DNA of 40,767 nucleotides from CAYVUM01 sp964619055 (GTDB taxonomy: Bacteria; Pseudomonadota; Alphaproteobacteria; Rhodospirillales; Defluviicoccaceae): the NCBI GenBank assembly GCA_964619055.1, contig CAZUDB010000030.1, positions 1 through 40,767 on the forward strand, read 5' to 3'. Below the pieces are notes generated by a model. The model worked only from the letters and a program-made list of their open reading frames with translations, did not search any database and was not told where the DNA came from. Positions 33,647-40,767 of the stretch are shown here, one piece after another (the stretch's first letter is position 1; each line of letters begins with the position of its first letter). The translations under genes were made by a program, and so were the position numbers.

Positions 33647-34519
33647 CTACCGGGTGACGGAGTGTGTGCAGGTCTGTGCCCATGCGAAGTAGAGCTCCCG
33701 GGCCTGACGGTATGCCGGCCCTGGCTGCAAGCTACGATCCTCAAAGCGGGTACAGGGCAACACTTTGCCGTAGTTACCGGTGGCAAAAATCTCGTCAGCC
33801 GTCTGCAACTCGCTTGGAGCAATACTGCGCTCCGCGACCGGCGTGCCGTTGTGCCGCAGCAGCTCAATGACGCGCTGACGGGTAATCCCATTGAGAAAGG
33901 TGCCGTTGGTGGCGGGGGTTTGAACAACACCATCGGCGACCATGAACAGGTTCTGATAGGCGAACTCGGCAACGTTGCCGATGGGGTCGTTAAGCACGGC
34001 CGTATCGAACCCCCGCGCCAAGGCTTCGCCCTGGGCGCGGGCCACGTTCGGATAGAGGCACGCGGCTTTCGCGTCTGTAGGCGCTGCATCCCGTGACGGC
34101 CGGCGAAAACTGGACAGGCAGGCCGAAAACCCACTGTCCGCCGGCAATGGCGAGACGGCGACCGTAAGGGCAAACCGGGTGGTTGCTGGATCAGGAATGA
34201 TAAAACCCTCCAATGGATACAGCATTGGGCACACATACAGGGCCGCATCGGCTGGGAACCGCTCAATCCCCTCCCAGGCGACGGCTTCGATCTCCTTGGC
34301 TGTTAACGGAGAGCGGAGACCAAGGACAGCACCGGATTTGATGACCCGGGCACAATGGCGGTGCAGGTCGGGCGCCGCACCGCCAAACGCGCGGGCGCCG
34401 TCAAAGACCGTTGACCCGAGCCACATAGCGTGGGCGTCCACCGGAACCGTTGCAGGGCTGCCCTCGACCCATGCTCCGTCCATGAACGTCCACCGGTGCC
34501 GTCCTATTGCTTTGCCCAT
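33647..34519 (-). CDS. Class IV PLP aminotransferase (branched-chain / D-amino-acid type)
   Basis: A 290-residue fold-type IV aminotransferase. PLP Lys151 lies in TDAKAACLYPN, and the class signature is NVAEFAYQNLFMV (E185, N190). The C-terminal GNYGKVLPCTRFEDR is also typical of the branched-chain aminotransferase-like group (ILV family). It would move an amino group between 2-oxoacids and glutamate; distinguishing branched-chain from D-amino-acid or aminodeoxychorismate-type activity needs more than motifs. The ATG at 34519 gives the standard start (MGKAIGRHRWTFMDG); the frame is open to 34747 but that extension is not family-like. GAAGGG lies just before the ATG. Confidence 0.87.
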   Translation of the reverse strand: MGKAIGRHRWTFMDGAWVEGSPATVPVDAHAMWLGSTVFDGARAFGGAAPDLHRHCARVIKSGAVLGLRSPLTAKEIEAVAWEGIERFPADAALYVCPMLYPLEGFIIPDPATTRFALTVAVSPLPADSGFSACLSSFRRPSRDAAPTDAKAACLYPNVARAQGEALARGFDTAVLNDPIGNVAEFAYQNLFMVADGVVQTPATNGTFLNGITRQRVIELLRHNGTPVAERSIAPSELQTADEIFATGNYGKVLPCTRFEDRSLQPGPAYRQARELYFAWAQTCTHSVTR

Positions 34520-34824
34520 GCCCTTCGTCCTTGTCCACACACCACCGGATCGCTCGGTCACGATTCGCTTGCAAGCGATCCACTCCTGCAGTCCAAAACC
34601 ATGCTCCGGTGCCTGAAAGTGCTGTTCCGGTCGACGCCGCTGCGCAAGCCTACGCCAGGTTCCGGCGCCGCAGAAACCGTGTCGATGCCCCACATGTCTC
34701 ATTACCCTGACGCGTCCCAGGGTGCCGCAGCAGGAACCGCGGAACAAGGATCACCTGACGGCGGCTTGTCCAAACGGAAGTCACATCCCTATAACACCAG
34801 ACACTAACGTGAACGGGAGGCCCC
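34520..34824. other. Divergent intergenic region, aminotransferase / yicC
   Basis: About 305 bp without a supported gene. Open frames on both strands have no ribosome sites or recognisable products. It must carry divergent promoters, but none stands out; GGGAGG at 34815-34820 is the yicC ribosome site. Confidence 0.4.
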
Positions 34825-35718
34825 TTGGCACTGTCCTCAATGACCGGCTTCGCACGGTCGAGCGCGCAATCGGACAATTGGACCTGGACCTGGGAAGTCC
34901 GCAGCGTCAACGCTCGCGGGCTCGACATTCGCTGTCGCTTGGCCAACGGGTTCGAGCACCTTGAAGTGGCTGCGCGTGATCGGATTAACAAGGCGCTGCG
35001 GCGAGGCTCCGTTTCCCTAAACCTTACAGTTGCTCGAGCGCATGGCCAGGGGCAGGTCAAGATCAATCGAGGACTTTTGGAGCAGCTGATGGCAATGGTG
35101 CCAGAGGTTCGCGCCTCCCTTGGCAACGACTGTCGTCCGCCTTCAGTGGACGGTCTCTTGGCGATCCGTGGTGTCGTTGAGCCCGCGGAAGACGAAATGT
35201 CCGAGGACGACCGCCAGGCTTTGGACGCCACGATCCTGGCCGGCCTTGGTCGGGCGCTGGACGACCTAATGGCCATGCGCAACGGCGAGGGCGAGCGGCT
35301 CGGCGCCATTCTCCGCGATCACCTGGATCGGATTGCAACGTTAACCGGCAGTGCCCGTGCGCTTGCCGTTGCCCAACCGGATGCGATCAAGGCGAAGTTG
35401 CGGGAGCAGGTTCGGCAGTTATTGGAGGCCGGTGCTGAACTGCCGGAAGACCGTTTGATCCAGGAAGCCGCAGTGCTCGCCACCCGGTTCGACCCCAGAG
35501 AGGAAATCGACCGCCTCGCCGCTCATGTAGAGGCTGCGGTGGCTCTGCTCGCCACGCGCGACCCGGTGGGGCGAAAGCTCGATTTTCTCTGCCAAGAATT
35601 CAATCGTGAGGCGAACACACTGTGCTCAAAGTCCGTCGATACCGAACTGACCCGGATCGGATTGGACCTCAAGGCCAGCATCGATCAACTACGCGAACAG
35701 GTTCAGAATCTTGAGTGA
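34825..35718 (+). CDS. yicC: YicC/YloC family endoribonuclease
   Basis: A 297-residue YicC-like protein. In E. coli, YicC is an RNase that takes part in sRNA turnover. The N-terminus MALSSMTGFARS matches the family closely and begins at a TTG behind GGGAGG with a short 4-base spacing; the internal ATG at 34840 would cut the conserved start. The C-terminal signature is present: GRKLDFLCQEFNREANTLCSKSVDTELTRIGLDLKASIDQLREQVQNLE in several pieces, with the Glu/His-rich catalytic region earlier (DPREEIDRLAAHVEA). It overlaps gmk by 8 bp, a conserved pairing. Confidence 0.95.
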   Translation: MALSSMTGFARSSAQSDNWTWTWEVRSVNARGLDIRCRLANGFEHLEVAARDRINKALRRGSVSLNLTVARAHGQGQVKINRGLLEQLMAMVPEVRASLGNDCRPPSVDGLLAIRGVVEPAEDEMSEDDRQALDATILAGLGRALDDLMAMRNGEGERLGAILRDHLDRIATLTGSARALAVAQPDAIKAKLREQVRQLLEAGAELPEDRLIQEAAVLATRFDPREEIDRLAAHVEAAVALLATRDPVGRKLDFLCQEFNREANTLCSKSVDTELTRIGLDLKASIDQLREQVQNLE

Positions 35719-36376
35719 GTCTAAGTTACAGACGCCCGTGCACGGCGGCGGAAGCATTGCCAGGCGCGGCCTGATGATGGTCTTATCCTCGCCCTCAGGA
35801 GCGGGGAAGACGACAATTGCCCGTCATCTACTCGAGCGGCAGCCGGATCTGATCATGTCCGTCTCGGCAACAACGCGCGCTCCACGCGCCACCGAAGTGG
35901 ATGGTCGCGATTACATCTTTATTGATCACGAAACCTTTGAATACATGGCGCGCAACGACGCGTTTTTGGAGCACGCAACCGTGTTCGGCAACCGTTACGG
36001 CACGCCTCGTTCGACGGTCGAAGCCGCCTTGTCATCAGGCCAGGATGTGCTGTTCGACGTCGATTGGCAAGGGACGCAACAGCTTCGTGAAAACGCGGAG
36101 AAGGACCTGGTTGGGGTGTTCGTACTGCCACCGTCCCATGCGGAGCTGGAGCGACGCTTGACCAACCGGGCCCAAGATTCGGCGGACGTCGTGGCCGCGC
36201 GGATGGCGCAGGCCGCCAACGAAATGAGCCACTGGCCCGAGTATGACTACGTGGTGGTCAATCACTCCATCGACGACACGGTGGCAAAGGTGGAAGCTAT
36301 CCTCGCAGCGGAGCGCCACCGCCGCCACCGCTTGGTCGGCTTGCATGCTTTTGTGGCGGAGCTCATAGGCCGCTAG
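35711..36376 (+). CDS. gmk: Guanylate kinase
   Basis: Gmk phosphorylates GMP to GDP, feeding GTP and (p)ppGpp pools. The P-loop is SSPSGAGKTT (~25-34). It is followed by SVSATTRAPRATEVDGRDY, the GMP-binding EHATVFGNRYGTP, DVLFDVDWQGTQQL, and the lid region RLTNRAQDS. At 221 residues it is of normal length, with a ~20-residue polar N-terminal lead. The start is taken as the TTG at 35711, inside yicC; the ATG at 35773 just before the core is an alternative but would lose residues that homologues often have. Co-transcribed with yicC. Confidence 0.96.
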   Translation: MSESKLQTPVHGGGSIARRGLMMVLSSPSGAGKTTIARHLLERQPDLIMSVSATTRAPRATEVDGRDYIFIDHETFEYMARNDAFLEHATVFGNRYGTPRSTVEAALSSGQDVLFDVDWQGTQQLRENAEKDLVGVFVLPPSHAELERRLTNRAQDSADVVAARMAQAANEMSHWPEYDYVVVNHSIDDTVAKVEAILAAERHRRHRLVGLHAFVAELIGR

Positions 36377-36425
36377 GCTGCTCTCACGGCCCCAGTCCTC
36401 TGATTTCCTCGGTTTGCCTCACGCA

Positions 36426-36460
36426 CCGACGGCAGTAGTTCGGTGGACTGCTGCCATCGG
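36426..36460. terminator. Terminator-like hairpin between gmk and pspC
   Basis: CCGA-C-GGCAGTAG pairs with CTGCTGCC-A-TCGG (12 pairs including one G-U, one internal mismatch, 9-nt loop) in the convergent intergenic space. It lacks a U-run. Confidence 0.4.
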
Positions 36461-36490
36461 CCAGAAACAACGCCAAGGTTTTGGCACCGA

Positions 36491-36979
36491 TCACCGATCC
36501 AACGAGTTAAACTCCCGTTGAACACGATACGTTTCGGACGTGACATAAGCTTCCAGGGATTGCAGGCGATGATCCAGTTCCCGAAACCGGTAGCGAAGGT
36601 GGGAAAATGAGCGGGACGGATCGAGCCTGACGTCTCGCCAGAAGATCTCCTCCGCCTCGTCACGGTACAACGTCTCAGGCGCCCGCGGCAGGAAGATTGC
36701 CAGCACGATGTAGGACAACAAGGTCGGCAGGGCAAAAACGAAGAGGCCCATCACGATGCCGAGCCGAATAATCCAGGCCTGGATGCCGAAGTAAGCGGCG
36801 ATCCCCGCGGCAACTCCGCACAGGTAACCCTGTTTCGGCATGCGGTAGAGCCGGCCTACGGCGGATGCCGCTTCGTCGGGTTGAGCGGGGTGGTGGCCGC
36901 GGCGGTGCTCGACGCGACGCGGGTCGCCGCGTCCGTCCGACCGTCCGGCGTGCGCATGGTGGCGGTGCGAGCCGGTCAT
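36491..36979 (-). CDS. pspC: Phage shock protein C
   Basis: A PspC-domain inner-membrane protein of 162 residues, partner of PspB in sensing envelope stress and releasing PspA from PspF. A His/Arg-rich N-terminal ~45 residues precede the PspC core: RLYRMPKQGYLCGVAAGIAAYFGIQAWIIRLG, in two parts, then the TM helix VMGLFVFALPTLLSYIVLAIFLP. The C-terminal part has a helical, probably coiled-coil segment (FSHLRYRFRELDHRLQSLEAYV). It is longer than E. coli PspC (about 119). The ATG overlaps the pspB stop by 4 bp (ATGA, 36976-36979). Confidence 0.92.
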   Translation of the reverse strand: MTGSHRHHAHAGRSDGRGDPRRVEHRRGHHPAQPDEAASAVGRLYRMPKQGYLCGVAAGIAAYFGIQAWIIRLGIVMGLFVFALPTLLSYIVLAIFLPRAPETLYRDEAEEIFWRDVRLDPSRSFSHLRYRFRELDHRLQSLEAYVTSETYRVQREFNSLDR

Positions 36980-37212
36980 AGGTGCTTTCTCCAATCGGGC
37001 GCCTCGGCATCGAGAATTCGCTCAAGCGCATTGATGCGGCTCTCCAGTCGAGGCGCCAATTCCCACAGTTCGGCCAACATCTTCTCGTCCTCGGCGGACA
37101 GCACCTTCGCGGTCCGCCAACGAGTGACGTAGTGCGCAACGATCCAAATGGGCGCTACCACAAAGCAAAATGCGATGAGCGGCATTTGGATGAGTTCAAG
37201 AATGGTCTCCAT
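36976..37212 (-). CDS. pspB: Phage shock protein B
   Basis: A 78-residue membrane protein: one N-terminal TM helix (LIQMPLIAFCFVVAPIWIVAHYVTRW) followed by a basic, helical cytosolic tail (ELAPRLESRINALERIL). This is the standard PspB layout. With PspC it binds PspA under membrane stress. It lies 18 bp after pspA and overlaps pspC, so the three form one sigma-54 operon. Confidence 0.94.
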   Translation of the reverse strand: METILELIQMPLIAFCFVVAPIWIVAHYVTRWRTAKVLSAEDEKMLAELWELAPRLESRINALERILDAEAPDWRKHL

Positions 37213-37230
37213 CTCGCCTCATCCACCCAA

Positions 37231-37938
37231 TCACGAACCGCTCTTCAGCCCAGAACCCGCCTGGGTGCCGTCCGTGCTGGCGCCCTTCACCCGAGCGCGC
37301 AACGCCTCCAGCTCCGCCTCAATCGTGGCGTCCGCCTCCAACTCGGCGATTTCGTCAGCCAGGGAGCGGCCCCGGAATACGTCATAGGCCTCAACCTCAC
37401 CCTCCAAACGATCAATCCGCCGCTCTACCTGCTCAAACCGCGAAAAGGCGTCGTCAATCCGCGAATCATGGAGGTGATGGCGGGTCCGTAAGCGGTTGGT
37501 CGCCGTCTGCTCGCGGGCGATCATGGTCTGGTGACGCGCCTTCGCCTCGGTCAACTTGGCATCAAGCCGGGTCATATCGGCCTCACTCTGACGCAGCGCG
37601 TGCTCCAATGCGGCCAAGTCCTGCTCCAGCAGTTGCGCGGTGTCGGCAAGTTTGGCTTTCTCGATCAGGGCTGCACGGGTCAAATCCTCGCGCCCCTTAC
37701 GCAACGCCAACTCGGCCTTGCGCTCCCATTCGGTCTGCGCTTCCTTGACGCGGTCGAGACGCCGGGTGATCTCCTTCTGCTCAGCGATGGTTTTGGCCGC
37801 GGTGGCGCGCACCTCGACCAACGTTTCCTGCATCTCCTGGATGATCATCCGAATTGTCTTTTCCGGATCCTCTGCTCGGTCGAGCATCGCGTTGACGTTG
37901 GCATTGAGGATGTCGGCAAGTCGGGAAAACACGCCCAT
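37231..37938 (-). CDS. pspA: Phage shock protein A
   Basis: PspA is an ESCRT-III-like coiled-coil protein that binds stressed inner membrane and, when not stressed, inhibits the activator PspF. The 235-residue product starts MGVFSRLADILNANVNAMLDRAEDPEKTI in two recognisable segments (amphipathic helix, then helix 1), and most of the rest is heptad-rich coiled coil with EARHQT and RRIDRLEGEVEAYDVFRGRSLADEIAELEAD near the end. The ATG at 37938 follows AAGGAG; the frame is open to 37992. The promoter is a sigma-54 site at 38008-38023. Confidence 0.96.
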   Translation of the reverse strand: MGVFSRLADILNANVNAMLDRAEDPEKTIRMIIQEMQETLVEVRATAAKTIAEQKEITRRLDRVKEAQTEWERKAELALRKGREDLTRAALIEKAKLADTAQLLEQDLAALEHALRQSEADMTRLDAKLTEAKARHQTMIAREQTATNRLRTRHHLHDSRIDDAFSRFEQVERRIDRLEGEVEAYDVFRGRSLADEIAELEADATIEAELEALRARVKGASTDGTQAGSGLKSGS

Positions 37939-38007
37939 AAAACACTCTCCTTCGCTAATCATGTGTCCGAAGTGCCGACGGTGTGCCGACACGGTTGATC
38001 GATGAAG

Positions 38008-38023
38008 TGCAACGAACGTGCCA
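38008..38023 (-). promoter_or_regulatory. Sigma-54 promoter of pspABC
   Basis: The minus strand reads TGGCACG-TTCG-TTGCA, a near-perfect -24/-12 element (TGGCACG-N4-TTGCA). It is 70 bp upstream of the pspA ATG and lies between pspA and its dedicated activator pspF. Confidence 0.9.
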
Positions 38024-38053
38024 ACCCACTCATATTCTCTTAACTCATTGTTT

Positions 38054-38116
38054 TTGAGAAATAAATTTCACTAAAGGGCGGCCTCCCGAGATCCAGCGCC
38101 TTGTAAAATTTCTCAA
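38054..38116. promoter_or_regulatory. Candidate PspF upstream activating region
   Basis: TTGAGAAAT (38054-38062) and its exact complement ATTTCTCAA (38108-38116) form a 9-bp inverted pair 45 bp apart, upstream of the pspA sigma-54 promoter. A partial third copy (ATTCTC, 38034-38039) lies nearer the promoter. The spacing suits an enhancer-binding protein that would also repress its own promoter. The repeat is seen; PspF binding is inferred. Confidence 0.45.
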
Positions 38117-38167
38117 TAGTTGACATACCTTCTTAAATTTCAGTCGTCTTGACTAATTCGAGTTGCC

Positions 38168-39226
38168 ATGAGCCCCCCCGACCTGCCACCCTTGATCGGC
38201 GAGTCCCGATCCTTTCTGGAGGCTATGGAGGCGACCCATCGTGTGGCGCCGCTCCACCGGCCGGTCCTCGTCGTTGGTGAACGCGGGACCGGAAAGGAAC
38301 TTGTCGCCGCACGCCTGCATTACCTGTCAATGCGGTGGAATGCGCCGATGGTGACGCTTAACTGTGCGACGCTTCCGGATACCCTTCTCGAAGCAGAACT
38401 ATTCGGCCACGAAGCCGGCGCGTTCACGGGTGCTGTTCGGCGCCGGGTCGGCCGGTTCGAACGTGCGGACGGCGGTACGTTGTTCTTGGACGAAATCGCC
38501 AATGCTCCCATGACCGTTCAAGAGAAAATCCTGAGGGCGGTCGAATACGGCGCTTTTGAACGCGTGGGCGCGTCGGAAACAGTTCGGGTCGATGTTCGTC
38601 TTGTCGCCGCCGCCAATGTCGACCTGCCGGCCGAGGTCGCCGCCGGCCGGTTCCGCGCCGACCTACTAGATCGTCTCGCCTTCGACGTCCTGACGTTGCC
38701 GCCGCTGCGTGCACGCACTGAGGACATTGCCTTGCTAGCGAACCATTTCGCATCAGCCATGGCGGCCGAGTTGGGCTGGAACGAGCCGCCGCGGTTTTCG
38801 CAGTCGGCCCGCGATGCTCTCCTAGACTGGCCATGGCCCGGGAACGTTCGTGAATTGAAGAATGTGGTTGAACGGTCCGTATACCGTTGGCCCGACTCAA
38901 GTCACCCTATTGCGACGATCTCGTTTGATCCGTTCGATTCGCCATGGCGGCCGCAAGCCAAGCCAACGGAAGACCTGCCCGAACGGACGGAGCCAACGCC
39001 GGACGTGCTCCCGGCTGGGACGCTGGATCAGGCGCTTGATGCGTATGAGCAACGGCTGATCATGGAGGCGCTGACGGCAGCGCGCTTCAATCAGCGCGTC
39101 GCGGCCGAGCGTCTTGGGCTCAGTTATCACCAGCTCCGCGGCCGGCTCAAGAAGCACGGCCTCAATCCGCGTGGACGGAACGCCGGTGACGGCGAACTGG
39201 CCGGCCAAGAACCAACAGGGGCTTGA
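38168..39226 (+). CDS. pspF: Sigma-54-dependent activator PspF
   Basis: A 352-residue bacterial enhancer-binding protein with no N-terminal receiver domain, as for PspF; its activity is controlled by PspA binding. The AAA+ domain has Walker A GERGTGKE (37-44), the sigma-54 contact loop GAFTGA (84-89), Walker B GGTLFLDE (102-109), and arginine fingers in FRADLLDRLAF. A linker (~250-285) precedes a Fis-type HTH (NQRVAAERLGLSYHQLRGRLKKHGL). It is divergent from pspABC. The ATG at 38168 has only a weak ribosome site. Confidence 0.95.
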   Translation: MSPPDLPPLIGESRSFLEAMEATHRVAPLHRPVLVVGERGTGKELVAARLHYLSMRWNAPMVTLNCATLPDTLLEAELFGHEAGAFTGAVRRRVGRFERADGGTLFLDEIANAPMTVQEKILRAVEYGAFERVGASETVRVDVRLVAAANVDLPAEVAAGRFRADLLDRLAFDVLTLPPLRARTEDIALLANHFASAMAAELGWNEPPRFSQSARDALLDWPWPGNVRELKNVVERSVYRWPDSSHPIATISFDPFDSPWRPQAKPTEDLPERTEPTPDVLPAGTLDQALDAYEQRLIMEALTAARFNQRVAAERLGLSYHQLRGRLKKHGLNPRGRNAGDGELAGQEPTGA

Positions 39227-39280
39227 TCAACGAGCACCACACAGGAAAGCTGTCTGCGCCCGAAGAACAGGAGAACCTCA

Positions 39281-40198
39281 ATGGCTACCGATCGATCAAA
39301 CGCCGATGCACGCAACGCCCTGCCCGGCGTACCACCCATGATCGGTCTCATAGGCGGTAGCGGGCTGTACGAGATTGACGGCTTGGAGGAGATGCGCTGG
39401 ACCCGCGTCCACACACCCTGGGGCGAGCCGTCGGACGAACTCCTGATCGGGCGCCTGGACGGCGTGCCATGCGCGTTTCTGCCGCGCCACGGCCGCGGCC
39501 ACCGGATTCCGCCATCCCACGTAAACTTCCGTGCCAACATCGACGCCCTGAAACGGGTGGGATGCACGGAGGTCATCTCGTTATCGGCCTGCGGCTCGCT
39601 ACGAGACGATCTGACGCCCGGGACGTTCGTGATCGTCGATCAGTTCATTGATCGCACCTTCGCGCGGGTGAAGAGCTTTTTCGGCCCTGGCTGCGTCGCA
39701 CACGTCAGCCTGGCGCAACCGGTGTGTGGGAGGCTCGGTGGCGTAATACTGAGCGCGTGCCATGCCTTGGACATCCCAGCCGTTAAAGGCGGAACGTATT
39801 TGGCCATGGAAGGCCCGCAATTCTCGACACTGGCCGAAAGCGAGATGTATCGAACCTGGGGTTGCCACGTCATCGGCATGACCAATATGCCCGAAGCCAA
39901 GCTCGCGCGCGAGGCGGAGCTCTGCTACGCAACCGTTGCCATGGTCACAGACTACGACTGCTGGCATCCGGACCATGACAATGTAACCGTGGAGGCGATT
40001 ATCCGGGTGTTGACGGCCAACGCAGACCAAGCGCGGTCCCTGGTGCGGGAAGTGGCATCACCGCTGGGCCAACGCTCATCCTCCTGTGAACGCGGCTGCC
40101 ACACCAGCTTAGACACCGCTCTGATCACGGCCTTGGACGCGCGTGACCCAGATTTACTCGCCAAGCTCGATGTCGTGGCGGGTCGAGTCTTGCTCTAA
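39281..40198 (+). CDS. mtnP: S-methyl-5'-thioadenosine phosphorylase
   Basis: A type I/II purine nucleoside phosphorylase family member, MtnP group. It splits methylthioadenosine, a by-product of polyamine and homoserine-lactone synthesis, into adenine and methylthioribose-1-phosphate. Motifs: IGLIGGSGLYEI (~21-32), LPRHGRGHRIPPSHVNFRANI, GSLRDDLTPGTFVIVDQFIDRT, YLAMEGPQFSTLAES, VIGMTNMPEAKLAREAELCYATVAMVTDYD. All read intact over 305 residues. AGGAGA lies 7 bases before the ATG. It is 54 bp after pspF in the same direction; a functional link is not evident. Confidence 0.95.
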   Translation: MATDRSNADARNALPGVPPMIGLIGGSGLYEIDGLEEMRWTRVHTPWGEPSDELLIGRLDGVPCAFLPRHGRGHRIPPSHVNFRANIDALKRVGCTEVISLSACGSLRDDLTPGTFVIVDQFIDRTFARVKSFFGPGCVAHVSLAQPVCGRLGGVILSACHALDIPAVKGGTYLAMEGPQFSTLAESEMYRTWGCHVIGMTNMPEAKLAREAELCYATVAMVTDYDCWHPDHDNVTVEAIIRVLTANADQARSLVREVASPLGQRSSSCERGCHTSLDTALITALDARDPDLLAKLDVVAGRVLL

Positions 40199-40209
40199 GC
40201 GCCATGCCC

Positions 40210-40446
40210 CTATTGTGGCCCTGTCAAAGATGAGCCCGCGTCCGTGCCAAGCCTGCGGTATTCAACTGGCCATGAGCTGAACGCGAAGACGTACATGGCG
40301 ATAATATTAACCAGCGGCAACAACAGCAGCAAAGACCACGCCCCATTGTAACCGGCACGCCGCACGGCCGACCAGCACCACGAAATAAATAAATAGACAT
40401 AAGCTATAAGAATCAGCGCGATGAGAATTCCGACAACGCTCTCCAT
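40210..40446 (-). CDS. Small two-TM membrane protein of unknown function
   Basis: A 78-residue hydrophobic protein: TM helix VVGILIALILIAYVYLFISWCW, a short loop (AVRRAGYNGA), TM helix WSLLLLLPLVNIIAMYVFAF and a polar tail. The AGYNGAWSLLLLLPLVNIIAMYVFAFSSWP pattern is common in small bacterial membrane proteins without assigned function. The ATG at 40446 is preceded by GGGAGGG. It ends 12 bp from convergent mtnP. It appears related to the broken frame just upstream (40460-40648). Confidence 0.7.
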   Translation of the reverse strand: MESVVGILIALILIAYVYLFISWCWSAVRRAGYNGAWSLLLLLPLVNIIAMYVFAFSSWPVEYRRLGTDAGSSLTGPQ

Positions 40447-40459
40447 TACAATGCCCTCC

Positions 40460-40648
40460 CTATCCTTCCAGCTTTGGCCACTTCCCTTTGCCGATGAGCC
40501 ACGCAACTGTCAGTGGACCGACAATGGGAATCAGAATTAAAATAGTATAGATAGGGTTCTGTCCGATTTTTTAAAGAACCTTATAGACCGGTATAGCAAA
40601 TATGATGATCGAAATGAGCGATATCAGTACGTTGCCCGTGTCGTCCAT
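40460..40648 (-). pseudogene. Small membrane-protein gene interrupted by in-frame TAA
   Basis: From the ATG at 40648 the frame encodes 25 residues (MDDTGNVLISLISIIIFAIP..) and stops at TAA (40571-40573). It then continues in the same frame for 36 codons (KIGQNPIYTILILIPIVGP...GKGKWPKLEG) to TAG at 40460-40462. Together the halves give a 61-residue two-TM protein resembling the downstream 78-residue protein (hydrophobic helix, R/K-x-x-G loop, LLxPLV-like helix, WP end). A single T substitution in an A/T run would create the stop. It could be a decayed gene or a sequencing error; readthrough is less likely. GGGGAG precedes the ATG. Confidence 0.5.
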
Positions 40649-40670
40649 GATTGTTGCTCCCCGAGTCACT

Positions 40671-40713
40671 TAATCAGTGATTAGATAATACTCCGTTTGG
40701 TCATCTTCGTCTA
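40671..40713 (-). promoter_or_regulatory. Candidate promoter and palindrome for the small membrane genes
   Basis: On the minus strand, TAGACG (40708-40713), a 17-bp spacer and TATTAT (40685-40690) precede a 6-1-6 palindrome TAATCA-G-TGATTA (40671-40683). The palindrome would overlap the start site, as an operator would. All in an AT-rich stretch. Confidence 0.35.
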
Positions 40714-40767
40714 GCTGGACACCCGCATTAACCTGTCAGGCTTCGTCGAGTTGTGATTCACTCGGCC

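Noticed and set aside
1..40767. CRISPR arrays, insertion sequences, prophage or integron
   Set aside because: No tandem spaced repeats, transposase, integrase or terminal inverted repeats were recognised on either strand.

Overview
This 40.8 kb window is a moderately GC-rich chromosomal segment (by eye about 60% G+C) that reads as the core genome of an alphaproteobacterium, probably a Rhodospirillales-like or related marine lineage. The evidence is the gene order tuf - tRNA-Gly - tRNA-Tyr / rlmB, the block lptF-lptG-lptD-surA-pdxA-rsmA, the VPLPA-type C-terminal sorting tail, and frequent GTG/TTG starts. I see no phage, IS element, CRISPR array or integron; this is a mosaic of conserved operons. 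Species cannot be fixed from the sequence alone.

Layout. 1-376 (minus): 5' end of tuf, with tRNA-Gly(TCC) and tRNA-Tyr(GTA) upstream and a strong hairpin in the tuf leader. 547-1503 (plus): rlmB. 1489-10214 (minus): a tight seven-gene outer-membrane biogenesis operon, lptF-lptG-lptD-surA-pdxA-rsmA plus a DMT-family permease, several genes joined by ATGA overlaps. 10487-12280 (minus): a 597-residue acyl-CoA dehydrogenase with a MerR/LiuR-like operator upstream. 12614-14605 (plus): a Tat-exported PhoX-type phosphatase behind a PHO-box-like direct repeat.

14703-21926 (minus): a co-directional run of five genes, AMMECR1/Memo fusion - orphan form II CoxL-like molybdenum hydroxylase - CysQ-like phosphatase - Sua5/TsaC - FAD-linked D-2-hydroxyacid dehydrogenase. 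A divergent radical SAM gene at 22046 completes the AmmeMemoRadiSam set. This is the least understood system in the window and my main candidate for new biology. 23561-25727 (plus): pgk, a Nudix hydrolase and a small unknown protein. 26018-26506: an XRE regulator behind a perfect 12-bp palindrome, tail-to-tail with a membrane-anchored subtilase. 28061-29386: an SpmA-SpmB-like fusion. 29445-32330 (minus): a choice-of-anchor I protein with a VPLPA-CTERM-like tail, and an unknown two-TM protein with a disordered linker. 32543-33606: lrgA-lrgB. 33647-34519 (minus): a class IV aminotransferase. 34825-36376: yicC-gmk.

36491-39226 holds a complete phage-shock-type envelope stress module: pspA-pspB-pspC on minus, divergent pspF on plus, with a near-consensus sigma-54 promoter for pspA and a 9-bp inverted repeat that may be the PspF site. 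It is followed by mtnP, then two small related membrane-protein genes, the upstream one broken by an in-frame TAA.

Functionally the window is weighted toward the cell envelope (LPS export, OMP folding, Psp response, CTERM-sorted surface protein, LrgAB) and phosphorus acquisition, plus translation-related housekeeping genes (tuf, tRNAs, rlmB, rsmA, sua5, yicC).
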